A stretch of DNA of 64,000 bases, taken from the NCBI RefSeq assembly GCF_032854445.1, contig NC_088299.1, forward strand, positions 15,863,608 through 15,927,607. Reading direction: 5' to 3'. The translations under genes were made by a program, and so were the position numbers. This DNA is from Liolophura sinensis. Its lineage: Eukaryota; Mollusca; Polyplacophora; Chitonida; Chitonidae. This document shows positions 11,690 to 22,160 of the stretch, one piece after another (position 1 is the first letter of the stretch; every line of letters begins with the position of its first letter). Below the pieces are notes generated by a model, which had not been told where the DNA came from, searched no databases, and was given only the letters and a program-made list of their open reading frames with translations.

Positions 11690-12010
11690 AGCCTACATTC
11701 TTCGTAGTCATTAGTGCATTGTAAGTACATTGTATATCATATGCATGTAGATATGCCAAACGGAGTAAAGAGATCGGTCAATATTTGAAGGCCTGCATGT
11801 CCCCTCTTTCTTTAACACATGTATAGCGCTTTGGACTCAGTGATTTTCAGCTTTACAGCTTTAACAGTTTTCTGTGACGTGACAGCTAAATATGGTGGAA
11901 ATTGCGCTCATTCGCAATTTGATCGCAATTTGCGGCGAAAGTATACGTCGCAGGAAAGAAATAAGACCAGATTCATGATCAGGACGTCAAACTACGTCAG
12001 GTAGCATACT
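11690..12010 (+). repeat. interspersed repeat (family X), copy 1
   Basis: Matches 19500-19870 and, more weakly, 19880-20290 in the same orientation. Shared ordered motifs are TTCTTCGTAG, GTACATTGTAT, GATTTTCAG.TTTACAG, CTG(TG)ACGTGAC, CGCAATTTG, AAGAAATAAGACC.GATTC and GTCAAACTACG. The copies bracket the pair of gypsy elements. No coding capacity was seen. Confidence 0.7.
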
Positions 12011-12401
12011 AACAATTTTCGTAAATTCATCGTAGACATCGTATATAACATGATAACCTCAAAGTTCCAAATATAGTGTAACAGGTCAGTTAGAGCAATC
12101 TCCCCTTAGCGACGTTCTTTTGCCATGTTATGTAAGAAAGTTACTCTTCCTGCAGATTACAGCGTGAGCAGATCACATCTGACCAGACAGCTGACATAAT
12201 CACAGGAAGATGTCAGAACCTGTGACATATTAAAGTCCTCAGTGAGCAGTTGTGGTGCTGTTATAAGTAAGGTTACAGACTTTAAGTTTCCATCTGAGAG
12301 TTTGATTGAGAAAACTTGATTGAGAAAACTATACTCTCCAATGCAGAGCGCGAGAAAAACGTCTCAAATCGCAGTTTGCGGATGGTATTCGCCAGCTTTC
12401 G

Positions 12402-12680
12402 TTGCGACAGTTCCTCCAGCGTCGTGTTCGCGATCACCGTGAACTTTCGTTTAGTAAAGTTCGGGAAATCGCCTTGAGTGAATTTCCTAACACTGGTGTT
12501 ACGGTTGCGAAGGTGCGCGAACAGACTGTAGAGGAAGCTCCAGAATGGGCAAGAACTCTCAGTCACTTAACTCAGCAACTGGTAAATAATTCCAAGGTAG
12601 AACCTGTGTTGGTTTCACTGTGTCAGTTGCTTTCTGCTGCACCCATTGTTAAACCTCATAACAATGCTAAATGCTTTTAG
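12402..12680 (+). pseudogene. gag-like fragment
   Basis: An open segment with RQFLQRRVRDHRELSF and KVREIALSEF resembles the region before the zinc knuckle in gag of this gypsy group. It is followed by a broken CCHC-like knuckle (KCF, stop, CSKTDNC at about 12668-12700). The amino-terminal part of gag is not recognisable. Confidence 0.55.
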
Positions 12681-12740
12681 TGTTCAAAAACTGATAACTG
12701 CCCAAGGGGCACAACTGGTACTGGGTTTTGACACCAGCTT

Positions 12741-13147
12741 GTGGATTGCCGGCATCCGTATGTTGTGTTATTGGATACAAGTTCACAAGTCTCTACAAGG
12801 ATAGAGGGACACTTTCGGAGACATTTCGCTGAAAAGGATTTGGATCCGAATCGCTGGTTGCATCTCACTGCTGCGAATGGACTAGAGTTGCCATATGTGG
12901 GACACCTGAGAACAGCTATAGGCTAAAGGTAATGGATACAGTGGTTGAGGATGTCGGTGTGCTGGTATTGAAGGACAGGCCTGATCCTTTGGGTAAGCTA
13001 GACAGGAGACCTGGTCTCCTTGGCATAAACATTCTCAGTAGGATTCCAAATTTTAAGTTTTTATCCAGTCAATCATCCAGTGTTTCAGTGAAGAAGGTCA
13101 AGACCACACCAAAGTTGCACGTGTTGCTGGAAATCACCCTGCTTTAG
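12741..13147 (+). pseudogene. retropepsin-like protease fragment
   Basis: Contains VVLLDTSSQVST at the position of the aspartic-protease triad, so the canonical D-T-G reads D-T-S. A downstream LLGINILSR matches the usual LLGMN(V/I)L end of gypsy proteases. A TAA at 12924-12926 splits the domain. Not functional. Confidence 0.7.
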
Positions 13148-13309
13148 TACCAGCACTCTCACTTTCTAGGATTTCTTGATCTGGCCTACCTGGAGGCAAG
13201 AATGTAGCCGCTTAAGGAATCACCGCACCCCGGATTACAGGTTAACCTGACCCAGACTGATGTTTGGCTTTCGCCTAGAGCTAGAATTTGTGTCATTAGT
13301 GATTGTAAA

Positions 13310-14258
13310 TTGGCAGAAGATATCGCCCTGACTGTCGAATGCAACAACATTGTTGCGGGCAGCTGCAATGTTAAGCCGCTAAGCGACATACCACTTCCAG
13401 ACCTTTCTACGTTTGAGGGAACAGCCCCACCTGTACCAGTTAGGGAGAAGTCCGGTGAATTAAGGATGTGCATCGAACAGTCCCTGAACAGTCAGACTCT
13501 CCGGGACGTATATCCATTACCCCGCATCGAAGAGTCGCTTGATCTTATGGCTGGTGCCAAACAGTTTTCGACAACCGATCTTAAACCTTCATACAACCAG
13601 ATTGAAGTCGATGAATAGGATAAGCACACGACAGCCTTTACAACGAGATTCCTTCTTTATGAGTACAACCGTATGCCTTCTGGACTTTCAAATGCACCGG
13701 CAACTTTCCAGAGATTGATGACCCATATTTTTCGACATGAATTTATGGAACGTCTCTTCGTGTATTTGAAGGAGATCATGGTATGGGCGTGTAACACAAG
13801 CGAGCATCCAGATCTTCTAGAGGTTGTGCGGTGGAAATTGACGGAACATGGACTTAAAGTAGAACCTTCAAAATGTAAACTGTTTCGGACAGAAGTTCTG
13901 TTTCTTGGACATGTCATCTTAGCGGATGGCGTTAAACCCAATCCAGAAAAGACTACAGTTGTTTGCGGTTGGCCTGCACTGCAGACACTTCATCAGATTA
14001 GGTCTTTTCTGGGGTTTGCCTCCTACTACAGAAGTTTTGTGCAGAACTTCGCTGGAATTGCCTCTCGATTGTTTAATCTTATCACGAGACGCCACGAAAG
14101 GTCGACGTAAACAACCAGCGAAAAACTCGGATATCGCCAAGCTTTGGGATGATGAATGCCAGGCGGCATTTGAGTTGCTGAAGGGGAAGCTGATAAGTAG
14201 TCCTATCTTGGCATACCTCGACTTCACTAAACCGTTCATCTTGGTAAACCGATGCTAG
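13310..14258 (+). pseudogene. reverse transcriptase fragment
   Basis: Recognised by LRMCIEQSLNSQTLRDVYPLP, AKQFSTTDLKPSYNQIEVDE, MPSGLSNAPATFQRLM and FLGFASYYRSFVQNFAGIA in order. A stop follows QIEVDE at 13616. The Y-x-D-D catalytic box reads VYLKEIMV, so both aspartates are gone. A further frame change lies near 14100. Inactive. Confidence 0.88.
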
Positions 14259-14304
14259 TAGTGTTCGTCCAGGAGCAGTATTGAGTCATCTACAAGATTG
14301 ACAT

Positions 14305-14759
14305 GTGCGAGTCATATCTTATGCATCCCGTGGTTTGCGGACCCCGGAAAGACAGGCGGGTTATTCCAGCAAGAAAATTGAACTCCTAGCTTTAAAATGG
14401 ACTGTTTGTGAAAAGTTTCGTGAATATCTTCTTGGAGCTGCTTTCGAAGTCGTTACGGATAATAATCCACTCACACATCTCATGACTAAGACCAAAGTTT
14501 CTGCCATGGAGCAACGATGGGCCTGACAAGCTTCAACACGACATTCAAGTACAGGTCAGGAAAATCCAACGTAAACGTTGACATCTTGTCTAGGCTGCCC
14601 GCGTATGCACTTGGTAGTGGAATCGAATATCCACTAGAAGACGTGAACTGCCAGCGAGTTTTTACCAGTGTTATAGAGGCCACTGAATTTCCAGATAAAG
14701 TTATGTGCAGTGCTCTTCAGAGTGCGTGTGCTGTGGCTACTATTGCAGCTGATCCATAG
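14305..14759 (+). pseudogene. RNase H and connection fragment
   Basis: ISYASRGLRTPERQAGYSSK, IELLALKWTVCEKFREYL and VVTDNNPLTHL are typical of Ty3/gypsy RNase H. A stop at 14524 and a frame shift separate it from the following SGKSNVNVDILSRLP segment, the usual link to integrase (N-V-x-A-D-x-L-S-R in intact members). Confidence 0.8.
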
Positions 14760-14849
14760 TTAACAGACAACACTTATGCAAGTGGATTTCAATTCTGGGA
14801 CTCCGAGCAGCTGGCTAAGTTTCAGTATTATGATCCAGACATAAACCGG

Positions 14850-15704
14850 TTGATTCAGTACCGTAAGCTGCAGCAAAGACCAACAACAGTAGAACAAACG
14901 AAGGAACCAAAGACAGTACAGAGGCAAATGCAGCAGTGGTACCGTATAGTTTCCAAGGATGGCGTGTTGTTCAGGGAGACGTCTACTAAGGCAGACAGCA
15001 ACATGAAATGTCTGATCCTTCCTATTTGTCTACAAAGAGAAGTCCTCTCCATTACTGTTTGAGGCATCATGGACTGGAACGGACAGAGGCAATGTTAAGA
15101 GAAAGGTGCTGGTTCCCCGACTTAAGCCAGCGGGTGCAAGAGTACATCAAGAGTTCTAAAGGTTATTTTCGCGCTAGGGGCCCATACCATCCAGTCAAGT
15201 GATGTGCCAGCAAATCACTAGAAGTAGTCTCCACTGGTTACACCTTGCTCGCCAAAGCCAGCAATGGGATGGAGAATGTATTAGTCGCTGTACCGACTCG
15301 TGACCAGCGTGCGTCGACTGGTGCCAAGGTGCTTGTCCGCGAATGGTTCACCAGGTATGGATTCCCTAGTCGTCTGCACAGTGATCAGGACAGAACCTAT
15401 AAATCGGAGGTAATCCACGAACTCTGTAAATTGTATGGCATTAAGAAAAGCCGCACAACTGTATACCATCCAGAAGAGAATGGACAGACTGAGACATTCA
15501 ATCGAACGCTACACAATTTGTTGTGTACTCTACCTAAATCGCAGAAGAAACGATGGCCGGACTAATTATCGGAACTGTGTTACGCATATAATGCTACACC
15601 ACGCAGCAGCACCGTTCTATCTGATGTTTGGAAGGAATCCTGTGCTTCCAATTGACAGACTCCTTGGCATGCTAGACAACAGGTACAGCATCGACTTGAT
15701 GTAA
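14850..15704 (+). pseudogene. integrase fragment
   Basis: HHGLERTEAMLRERCWFPD is the zinc-binding region, but the usual C-x-x-C is replaced by serines (YIKSSKGYF). In the core the first catalytic aspartate is glycine (STGYTLLAKAS). The second is present in RLHSDQDRTY and the glutamate in GQTETFNRTL. Stops at about 15200 and 15563 break the frame. Inactive. Confidence 0.85.
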
Positions 15705-15825
15705 AGTCGGCAGCCCGCAAGCGACTGGCTAATGTTAAGATCGTCCCACTCAGCGTTGGTACCCAAGTCTACATACGTTCTCATCCTCAAGGCAGACACA
15801 AGATCGCTGACAAGTTGACTCAGAA

Positions 15826-16026
15826 GTGTTCAAGATCCGGGAGCACAGTGATGGAGTTTACACTGTGGAGCCAGCAACCGGCATTGGTCCTATTCGTCTA
15901 AATGGTAGAGCTGAGTTAACTCCAGTGGTACTGCATAAGGATCCAACACAACCCAAAGCCACGGTGATGCATCGTCAGGACACAGTCAACACATCAGATA
16001 CAACCAGTGCGGTGCAACCAGAGTAA
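15826..16026 (+). pseudogene. integrase carboxy-terminal remnant
   Basis: A short open segment starting FKIREHSDGVYTVEPATG continues the integrase tail of the plus-strand element and ends at a TAA (16024-16026). The junction with the opposed element follows at once. Confidence 0.5.
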
Positions 16027-16442
16027 AACGTCAGACGTCTTCTAAAACGTATATCTACTCGTCGGCCAACAATTGCTTTCTGCCACTGTTGTTTTTTGTT
16101 ATAGGGCCTAAGTCTCACGACATCTCCAGTCTGCAAACCCGGTAGATCACGTGAAGAACGATTGTAGTATCGAGCTGGTTTCAGCTTTCTACTGGCAAGT
16201 TTGTCGGCAACTCTTTCAATAGTTTTCGGTTTGAGGAGTTCGCTGGTTGCGGGTAGAAGAGTCCTTGTTCTTCTTCCGAGTACAGAGTACAATCTCTGTA
16301 CTGAAGAACGACCAATTCCTTCTGTTGGTGTGTTTCTCCATTCTAGCAAAGCAAGAAAAGGATCTGTTTTGGCATGTAGAGATTTGGCCACGATCTGCTT
16401 GACGGTTTTTACGGTGCTTTCCACTTTGCCGTTCGTGGCCAA
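15975..16442 (-). pseudogene. integrase core end and carboxy-terminal domain
   Basis: NGKVESTVKTVKQIVAKSL carries the catalytic glutamate. It is followed by LLEWRNTPTEGIGRSSVQRL and the carboxy-terminal LKPARYYNRSSRDLPGLQTG. The last residues (about 15975-16045) probably belong to the neighbouring element. Frame-shifted relative to the segment at 16517-16756. Confidence 0.8.
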
Positions 16443-16516
16443 GAAGTAATATGTTCGAGCTCAAACTTATCATCAAACTTCTTGAACTCTGGGGCACTGA
16501 AGGGCGGTCCATTGTC

Positions 16517-16827
16517 TTATATGAGCTGAACAGAAATTCCAGGACGTGCAAACTGTGATTTCATCATCTTTATCACTGTTGCAGCCGTCTTGGCATGCAG
16601 TCGATCAATTTCAAAGTAATCGGAGTAATAATCTGCCAATATCAGGTAATCCTTCCCGTCACACTCAAATAAATCACAACCCACTTTTTCCCATGGGCGA
16701 CTGGGAATCTCGTGACTGATGAGAGTTTCTTTTGGTTGTGCTGGAGAGTGTTGCAAGTGTCACACCTACTCAGTAAATCGGTAATGTCCTTTACCATGTT
16801 CGGCCAGTACATTAACTCTACTTTCAC
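16517..16827 (-). pseudogene. integrase zinc-binding and core fragment
   Basis: YWPNMVKDITDLLSRCDTCN gives the C-x-x-C of the zinc-binding domain. GCDLFECDGKDYLILADYYS holds the first core aspartate. The second aspartate motif (DNGPPF) follows a stop at 16517-16519. A frame change joins 16642-16827 to 16517-16756. Confidence 0.8.
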
Positions 16828-16832
16828 ACCAT

Positions 16833-17264
16833 CTAGACCTTATAGTGCCTCGTTGAGTCTACGCTGGAACTCTTCAGGCGCAGTAGAGATGCCAAACGGT
16901 ATCGTCCCCAAGGAGTTTCAAAAGTCGTTAGGTAGCTACTCTCTTCATCAAGTTGGACGTGCCAAAATCCATTCTTGGCGTCAGCGTGGCTAAAACATTT
17001 AGCTTTGGCAAGATCAGGTGGGAGGTCATCAATAGTGGGGGATGGGTAGGAGTTTCGTTTCAAAGCGGAGTTCAGAGGTTTCGGATCAATACAAAGACGA
17101 ACGCGTCCATCCGGTTTGGAAACCACAACCATTGCTGATATCCAGTCAGTAGGCACAGTAACTGGTGTACTTATACCTTTCTTGATCAGAGTCTCTAACT
17201 CTTTTTTCAGTTTGGGCTGAAGAGCAACAGGAACTTTGCGACATGGCAACTTAACAGGTTGCAC
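16833..17264 (-). pseudogene. reverse transcriptase, amino-terminal half
   Basis: Contains VVVSKPDGRVRLCIDPKPLN, SYPSPTIDDLPPDLAKAK, and DAKNGFWHVQLDEESSYLTT with the first palm aspartate. The frame ends shortly after the TPWGRYR block and is joined to integrase sequence about 6 bp away, so about half of the domain is deleted. Confidence 0.88.
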
Positions 17265-17374
17265 TTTCTCGTCAACTTCAAGATGTAACCGACCTTCCAG
17301 TTTTCCTTCTCCTTGGAAAACATCTCTAGCACAGGCCTGTAGTCACCTTTTACGATTACAAGTTCAGTGTTGTA

Positions 17375-17686
17375 CTACCGACCATTCTTTGGGTTTTTCA
17401 TGGAAATGCGGCGTTTTCCAATCTCTGTCCCGTTGAACATTATAAGGGTTGTTGTGGATTTTCCCACTTTCTTCAGTTTTCGGTCATGAAAGATTTCAGT
17501 GTAGAGATTCTCGGGGAGAATGTTGACTGTAGCTCCACAGTCTGACTGGAAAACCACAGTTTTGCCATTTAAGACCATACGGGCAAAGATATGCCTTGGA
17601 AATCCTTTTTCATCAGAACCTGTCTGTTTTCCGTTTGAGTTTAGTGATAACACATATTCTTCCTCAATATCAGACATGTCAGACAC
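17375..17686 (-). pseudogene. retropepsin-like protease
   Basis: VFQSDCGATVNILPENLY is the active-site region. The usual D-S/T-G reads D-C-G, which would be expected to impair catalysis. The frame is otherwise open for 103 residues. Confidence 0.8.
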
Positions 17687-18129
17687 TTATTCATCAGGGT
17701 CCAGTTGATGAACTTTATGCTGTTTCTGTTTGCCTTTACTTGGACATTTAGATGAAAAGTTATTAGGCTTATCACAATGGGTACAAACTTTACCCCGACA
17801 CAAAATGTTTCAAATTTCTGGATGACAATATCTATATCCTGTTTATCGTCTTCCTGCGTGAAGGGTAAGCCATCAAAAATGTCTAACGCATCGACACCGA
17901 TACATGTCAGCAGAGTAGCAGTCCTGTATTTATTTTCTGCATCACGAAGTCTAGTTGCGATTTCGTAGTTGTCCCACATCCGTCTGACTTTTTTCCAGTT
18001 TGCTGCCAAATTTCCTTTAAGGTCCAGTTTGGCTGACAGTGGAATGTTTGTAGGGACTTGTACATGGTGAGGAGCTTGCACATTGTTAGCTTGTTGCACC
18101 GCCATAGTTTTCGAATTACATTTACACAA
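17641..18129 (-). pseudogene. gag fragment with altered zinc knuckle
   Basis: An open frame with LSAKLDLKGNLAANWKKVRR and RTATLLTCIGVDALDIFDGL is typical of the capsid region of invertebrate gypsy gag. In another frame at about 17740-17800 a knuckle reads CTHCDKPNNFSSKC, with asparagine where CCHC needs histidine. Confidence 0.75.
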
Positions 18130-18511
18130 GTCAGTGTGTCACTTACAGGGCTTCCGTAGAAATGGAACAGTAGGCAGTAAACAGGAAATAAAATACAGTA
18201 TCCCAGTGTTTCGTTAGAGCGCGCGCATATCGTCTCCTACCCGACATCGTAGAAATCCAACTAGAACGCGAAGGTGAACTGTCCGAAACGGGCTTCCATG
18301 TTTTTTTGTTTTTTTTAATAACTGTCACAGAGTTCATTAACAAAAAGTCACAGATTAGGCAAAATAGCGTGAATATTAGATCAGAATGTCACTCACTGTC
18401 TGTAAACATCACTCCCGACGAGTCGAGCCACGTACGATCAGCACACAGAGAACAATCACAAGTATCAGTCGATACGAAATTTCAGATTCGCAGCACGGCT
18501 GGACGGGAGCT

Positions 18512-18850
18512 CCATCCCAGTTCTGACACCATGTTTCGTCATTTAAGATCGTTCGGGAGTTTAATAATCGAACAAGAATGAACTTCTGTTTGAGCGAACA
18601 AAATAACCGTTTACTGAGGATAGCATCAGAACGTACAACCCAGGTCCTTGCACTGTAGGACCAGGGGAAAATGTAAAACTACACTTACTGGAAACGGACT
18701 TTAGACCAGTTACGTCACAGAAGGCAGTCGCAATTTTCACTTCATATTTTCATACACACTTTCTTTACACTTATATCTTTGTTATAAAATCAATTCATAA
18801 CCAGATACACGGCTTTGGATCTTTCGATACGACAGTTGGCCGGTCATTCA
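18512..18850 (-). repeat. probable 5' LTR and primer-binding site of minus-strand gypsy
   Basis: On the minus strand the sequence ends ...GACGAAACA at 18532 and is followed at once by TGGTGTCAGAACTGGGATGG (18531-18512), a primer-binding-like layout. The LTR would extend to about 18850, where the plus strand reads ...GTCATTCA, but without a second LTR to compare the outer boundary is a guess. No 3' LTR was found near 16026. Confidence 0.4.
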
Positions 18851-18868
18851 AATTCCCGCGAATAGATC

Positions 18869-19126
18869 GACGAGCTTGATTTTTTATTTATTTATTTGAT
18901 TGGTGTTTTACGCCGTACTCAAGAATATTTCACTTATACGACGGCGGCCAGAATTATGGTGGGTGAAAACCGGGCAGAGCCTGGGTGAAACCCACGACCA
19001 TCCGCAGGTTGCTGGAAGACCTTCCCACGTACGGCCGGAGAGGAAGCCAGCATGAGCTGGACTTCAACTCACAGCGACCGCATTGGTGAGAGGCTCCTGA
19101 GCCACGGAGGCCCCTGACGAGCTTGA
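18869..19126 (-). mobile_element. tRNA-derived SINE with 11-bp target-site duplications
   Basis: The SINE body at 18880-19115 lies on the minus strand with a (AAAT)n-type tail at 18880-18897 and a B-box-like GTGAGTTGAAGTCC. The direct repeat GACGAGCTTGA flanks it at 18869-18879 and 19116-19126, the hallmark of target-primed insertion. Compared with the copy at 27166-27419 it lacks the segment around the A box. Confidence 0.85.
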
Positions 19127-19500
19127 CGATGCTGCAATATATGGGAATATATCGCAGCAGCATCGAGCTCGCTAAGGAACAGCGTTCCATCCTCAGACGT
19201 AGCATGCCTTTTTTAAAAGAAATGTCGCAAAAACCATAGCACGTGTAACAGCAAGTTTGTACTTCTACGTATGAATCCACAACCTGCCATGCACAGACTG
19301 ACTGCTTTACTTATAATTCGGCTGTTGCCAAAAAGCAAACACCGGGACCAGGACACGTGTAAATATCTGTCAATCACCCGGGCCCAGTTAGCGTGTAGCA
19401 AGGAAGACAAAGCGAAAACAAAGCCCATAACATTGGGGTGCAATGGCACTGGGTGACCAAATCGCAGTGAAACCCTGATCATTAAGAGAACATATGCATA
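19127..19500. other. intergenic, no gene recognised
   Basis: Unique sequence between a SINE and a family X repeat. Open frames here (for example 19213-19524 minus) overlap both repeats and show no family similarity. Confidence 0.4.
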
Positions 19501-19870
19501 ACGCATGTTCTTCGTAGCCATCAATACATTGTATTACACTATACAGCATGTATATGTAAATGTGCCAAAATGTGGTAAATCAACCTTTGGATACTATTCA
19601 AAAGCGTGCATGACCTGTGTTTTTTGACACAGGTCTACAATTTTCAGCATACATACAGTACATTTATTGCCCTATACACCGATTTTCAGATTTACAGCTG
19701 TAACACTTTTCTGACGTGACCTGCAACAATTTAGGAGATTACGCTTTTTCGCGTTTTGATCACAATTTGCGAAAAAAATATACATCACAAGACAAGAAAT
19801 AAGACCGGATTCGTGATCGCGAGGTCAAACTACGCCGGGTGGCATACTTACAATATTTGTAAGACACAAA
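19500..19870 (+). repeat. interspersed repeat (family X), copy 2
   Basis: Collinear with 11690-12010: TTCTTCGTAG, GATTTTCAGATTTACAG, TCTGACGTGACCTG, CACAATTTGCG, AAGAAATAAGACCGGATTCG and GGTCAAACTACG in order, with many substitutions. Confidence 0.7.
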
Positions 19871-19879
19871 AGAGCATTT

Positions 19880-20290
19880 TATAACATACACTTGTAAATG
19901 TGCCAAAATATAGTAAATCGGCCTTTTGTCAAACCTTGAAGCCATGTAAATCCTGTATTTATTAAGACAGTCCCCAGATTTCCAGCATGCACACAGTACA
20001 TATATATTCCCTTCCACTTATCAAATTTTGAAGCCCTTACAGGAATACAGGAATCATTATATCCTGTATTAAGACAGCTCACGGGTTCCCAGCATACATA
20101 CAGTACTTATATAGTCCCTTCCACTCAGCAATTTTGAACTTTACAGTTGTATTAGTATTGTCACGTGACCTACAAATATAGGACAAAATTGCAAATTTTC
20201 GATTCTTGATGGCAATTTGTCACATAAGTACATCTTGCGGGGAGAAAATAAGACCAGATTCGTGATAAGGACGTCATGTTACATGCAATT
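19880..20290 (+). repeat. interspersed repeat (family X), copy 3
   Basis: A more diverged copy directly after copy 2: GCCAAAATATAGTAAATCGG, GAACTTTACAG, GTCACGTGACCTAC and AAAATAAGACCAGATTCGTG in order. About 19960-20110 also contains an internal duplication (CAGTACATATATA / CAGTACTTATATAGTCCCTTCCACT). Confidence 0.6.
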
Positions 20291-20489
20291 CACTTGTTCG
20301 GAAAGTTTATTGTCTAATATGAATTACGTCTATTTTTTTGCTCCTATTAGACAAACCTGGGGTCTTTCCAAGAGAGCACAGAACCCATAGATTCGAACGG
20401 CCTGTGGTGGAGAAAGTGGAAAGTTATAGAGAGTGAACGCTAAAAGCTGTGTGTGCTGACCGTATAACTGAATGCAGTTCTAGTTTATA

Positions 20490-20590
20490 TGATTGGCATT
20501 TTTTGCAGTGTTGAAGAATACTTCATTTGTAGTTACAGCATTACGATGGGTGGAAACCAGGCTGTCAGCCTGGGGAAACCCACCACCACC
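20490..20590 (-). mobile_element. diverged SINE fragment
   Basis: GATTGGCATTTTTTGCAGTG, GAAGAATACTTCATTTGTA and GGGGAAACCCACCACC follow the order of the common SINE core (GATTGGTGTTTTACGCC, AGAATATTTCACTTATA, GGGGAAACCCACGACC). 5' truncated and old. Confidence 0.55.
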
Positions 20591-20597
20591 ACCACAA

Positions 20598-20727
20598 GTC
20601 TTGGGAACATAAACCACTGAGTCTTGAGACCATAAACCAAATCTTGGGAACATAAACCACTGAGTCTTGAGACCATAAACCAAATCTTGGGAACATAAAC
20701 CACTGAGTCTTGAGACCATTAACCAAT
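20598..20727. repeat. 43-bp tandem repeat, 3 copies
   Basis: Three units with TTGGGAACATAAACCACTGA and GTCTTGAGACCATAAACC at a 43-bp spacing. It directly precedes the 56-bp array. Confidence 0.85.
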
Positions 20728-20744
20728 AGGACCACTGCTCACCA

Positions 20745-21640
20745 GGACACGAACAGGACCATAATAAATTCAATGACACCACACAGAACCATTATAAAAC
20801 CCTGATGCCATATAGGACCACTGCTCACCAGGACATGTACAGAATCATTATAAAACACTTGCACCATACAGGACCAATGTCCACCAGGACATGTACAGGA
20901 ACATTATAAAACACTGGCACCACACAGAACCATAATAAAACACTGATGCCATATAAGACCACTGCTCGCCAGGACATGTACAGAGCCATTGTAAAACACG
21001 CACCATACAGGATCAATGTCCATCAGGACATGTACAGAGCCATTATAAAACACTTTCACCATACAGGACCAATGTCCACCATGACATGTACAGAACCATT
21101 ATAAAACACTTGCACCATACATAACCAATGTCCACCAGGACATGTACAAAAACATTACAAAACACTGGCACCATACAGGACCAATGTCCACCAGGACATG
21201 TACAGAACCATTATAAAACACTTGCACCATACAGGACCAATGTCCACCAGGACATGTACAGAACCATTATAAAACACTTGCACCATACAGGACCAATGTC
21301 CACCAGGACATGCCCAGAATCATTACAAAACACTAGCACCATACAGGACCAATGTCCACCAGGACATGTACAGAACCATTATAAAACACTTGCACCTTAC
21401 AGGACCAATGTCCACCAGGACATGTACAGAACCATTATAAAACACTAGCACCATACAGGACCAATGTCCACCAGGACATGTACAGAATCATTACAAAACA
21501 CTAGCACCATACAGGACCAATGTCCATCAGGACATGTACAGAACCATTATAAAACACTAGCACCATACAGGATCACTGCTCACCAGGACATGTACAGAAC
21601 CATTATAAAAACACTGATGCAATACAGGACTGCCCTTCTG
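20745..21640. repeat. 56-bp tandem array, about 16 copies
   Basis: Units share CCAATGTCCACCAGGACATG and TACAGAACCATTATAAAACA with a 56-bp period (clear starts at 21181, 21237 and 21293). Each unit contains a dyad around CAGGACATGTAC. The open frames inside (21128-21448, 21464-21715) are by-products of the repeat. Confidence 0.9.
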
Positions 21641-22080
21641 TTCACTGGCCAGGAAACTCACACTTTAACAATGATGGGTGCTAACATATGTATTATACAC
21701 AGCAAACCATGTTAAATAACTAATGTGCTTCACTACGTAGACTTACACTAAATCCTCCACAAATCCAACCACGGACATGTTTCGGTGCATTTAGCCTGTT
21801 TAGAAAACTGTTCTGCTGGGTAGGCTGTCTTACGATTCTGTGAAGACTACAAATGCCCCAACCTCAAATTTCATTTTTTTCATATCAAGTTCTGCTTTAC
21901 TGGTTGACTTTGTTACGGATTTAGGGTATGTCATATTCTGTTGATTAATACATCTTTAATTTATGATGTTCATAGAAAAGTATAATGCCAGCTATCATTA
22001 AAGAACTGTGATGAAAAATCTATTTGAGAGTAGTTACACTCTTAATACACAATCAAAATTTCACACAGTTGAGGCATAAA
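21641..22080. other. intergenic, no gene recognised
   Basis: Unique AT-rich sequence downstream of the AURKAIP1 polyadenylation signal. Nothing coding or repetitive was recognised. Confidence 0.4.
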
Positions 22081-22089
22081 ATTCTTTTT

Positions 22090-22095
22090 TTTATT
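22090..22095 (-). terminator. polyadenylation signal of AURKAIP1
   Basis: AATAAA on the minus strand 66 bp beyond the AURKAIP1 stop codon, a normal distance for a short 3' UTR. Confidence 0.6.
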
Positions 22096-22160
22096 TCGAC
22101 TTTTCGACATCTTTAAGAAAACAAGCCAAACATCCTACTTCAGGTCAATAAGGAAATCAA

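Larger units (their letters stand above)
12300..16025 (+). mobile_element. decayed Ty3/gypsy retrotransposon (plus strand)
   Basis: Fragments of gag, protease, reverse transcriptase, RNase H and integrase follow each other in Metaviridae order, with stop codons and frame changes throughout. Catalytic residues are lost in protease, reverse transcriptase and integrase (see the component entries). No LTR pair or primer-binding site was recognised at either end. The 3' end abuts, at about 16025, the 3' end of an opposed gypsy element. The copy is judged inactive and old. Confidence 0.9.
16026..18532 (-). mobile_element. internally deleted Ty3/gypsy retrotransposon (minus strand)
   Basis: Read from 18532 down: a primer-binding-like TGGTGTCAGAACTGGGATGG, a gag fragment, protease, the amino-terminal half of reverse transcriptase, then directly the integrase zinc-binding, core and carboxy-terminal parts. 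The second half of reverse transcriptase (including Y-x-D-D) and all of RNase H are missing. Stops and frame shifts are present. It is a different lineage from the plus-strand copy, judged from its protease and integrase motifs. Confidence 0.88.

Noticed and set aside
15281-15469. Minus-strand frame within the plus-strand integrase
   Set aside because: Shadow of the integrase reading frame; the plus strand carries the recognisable motifs.
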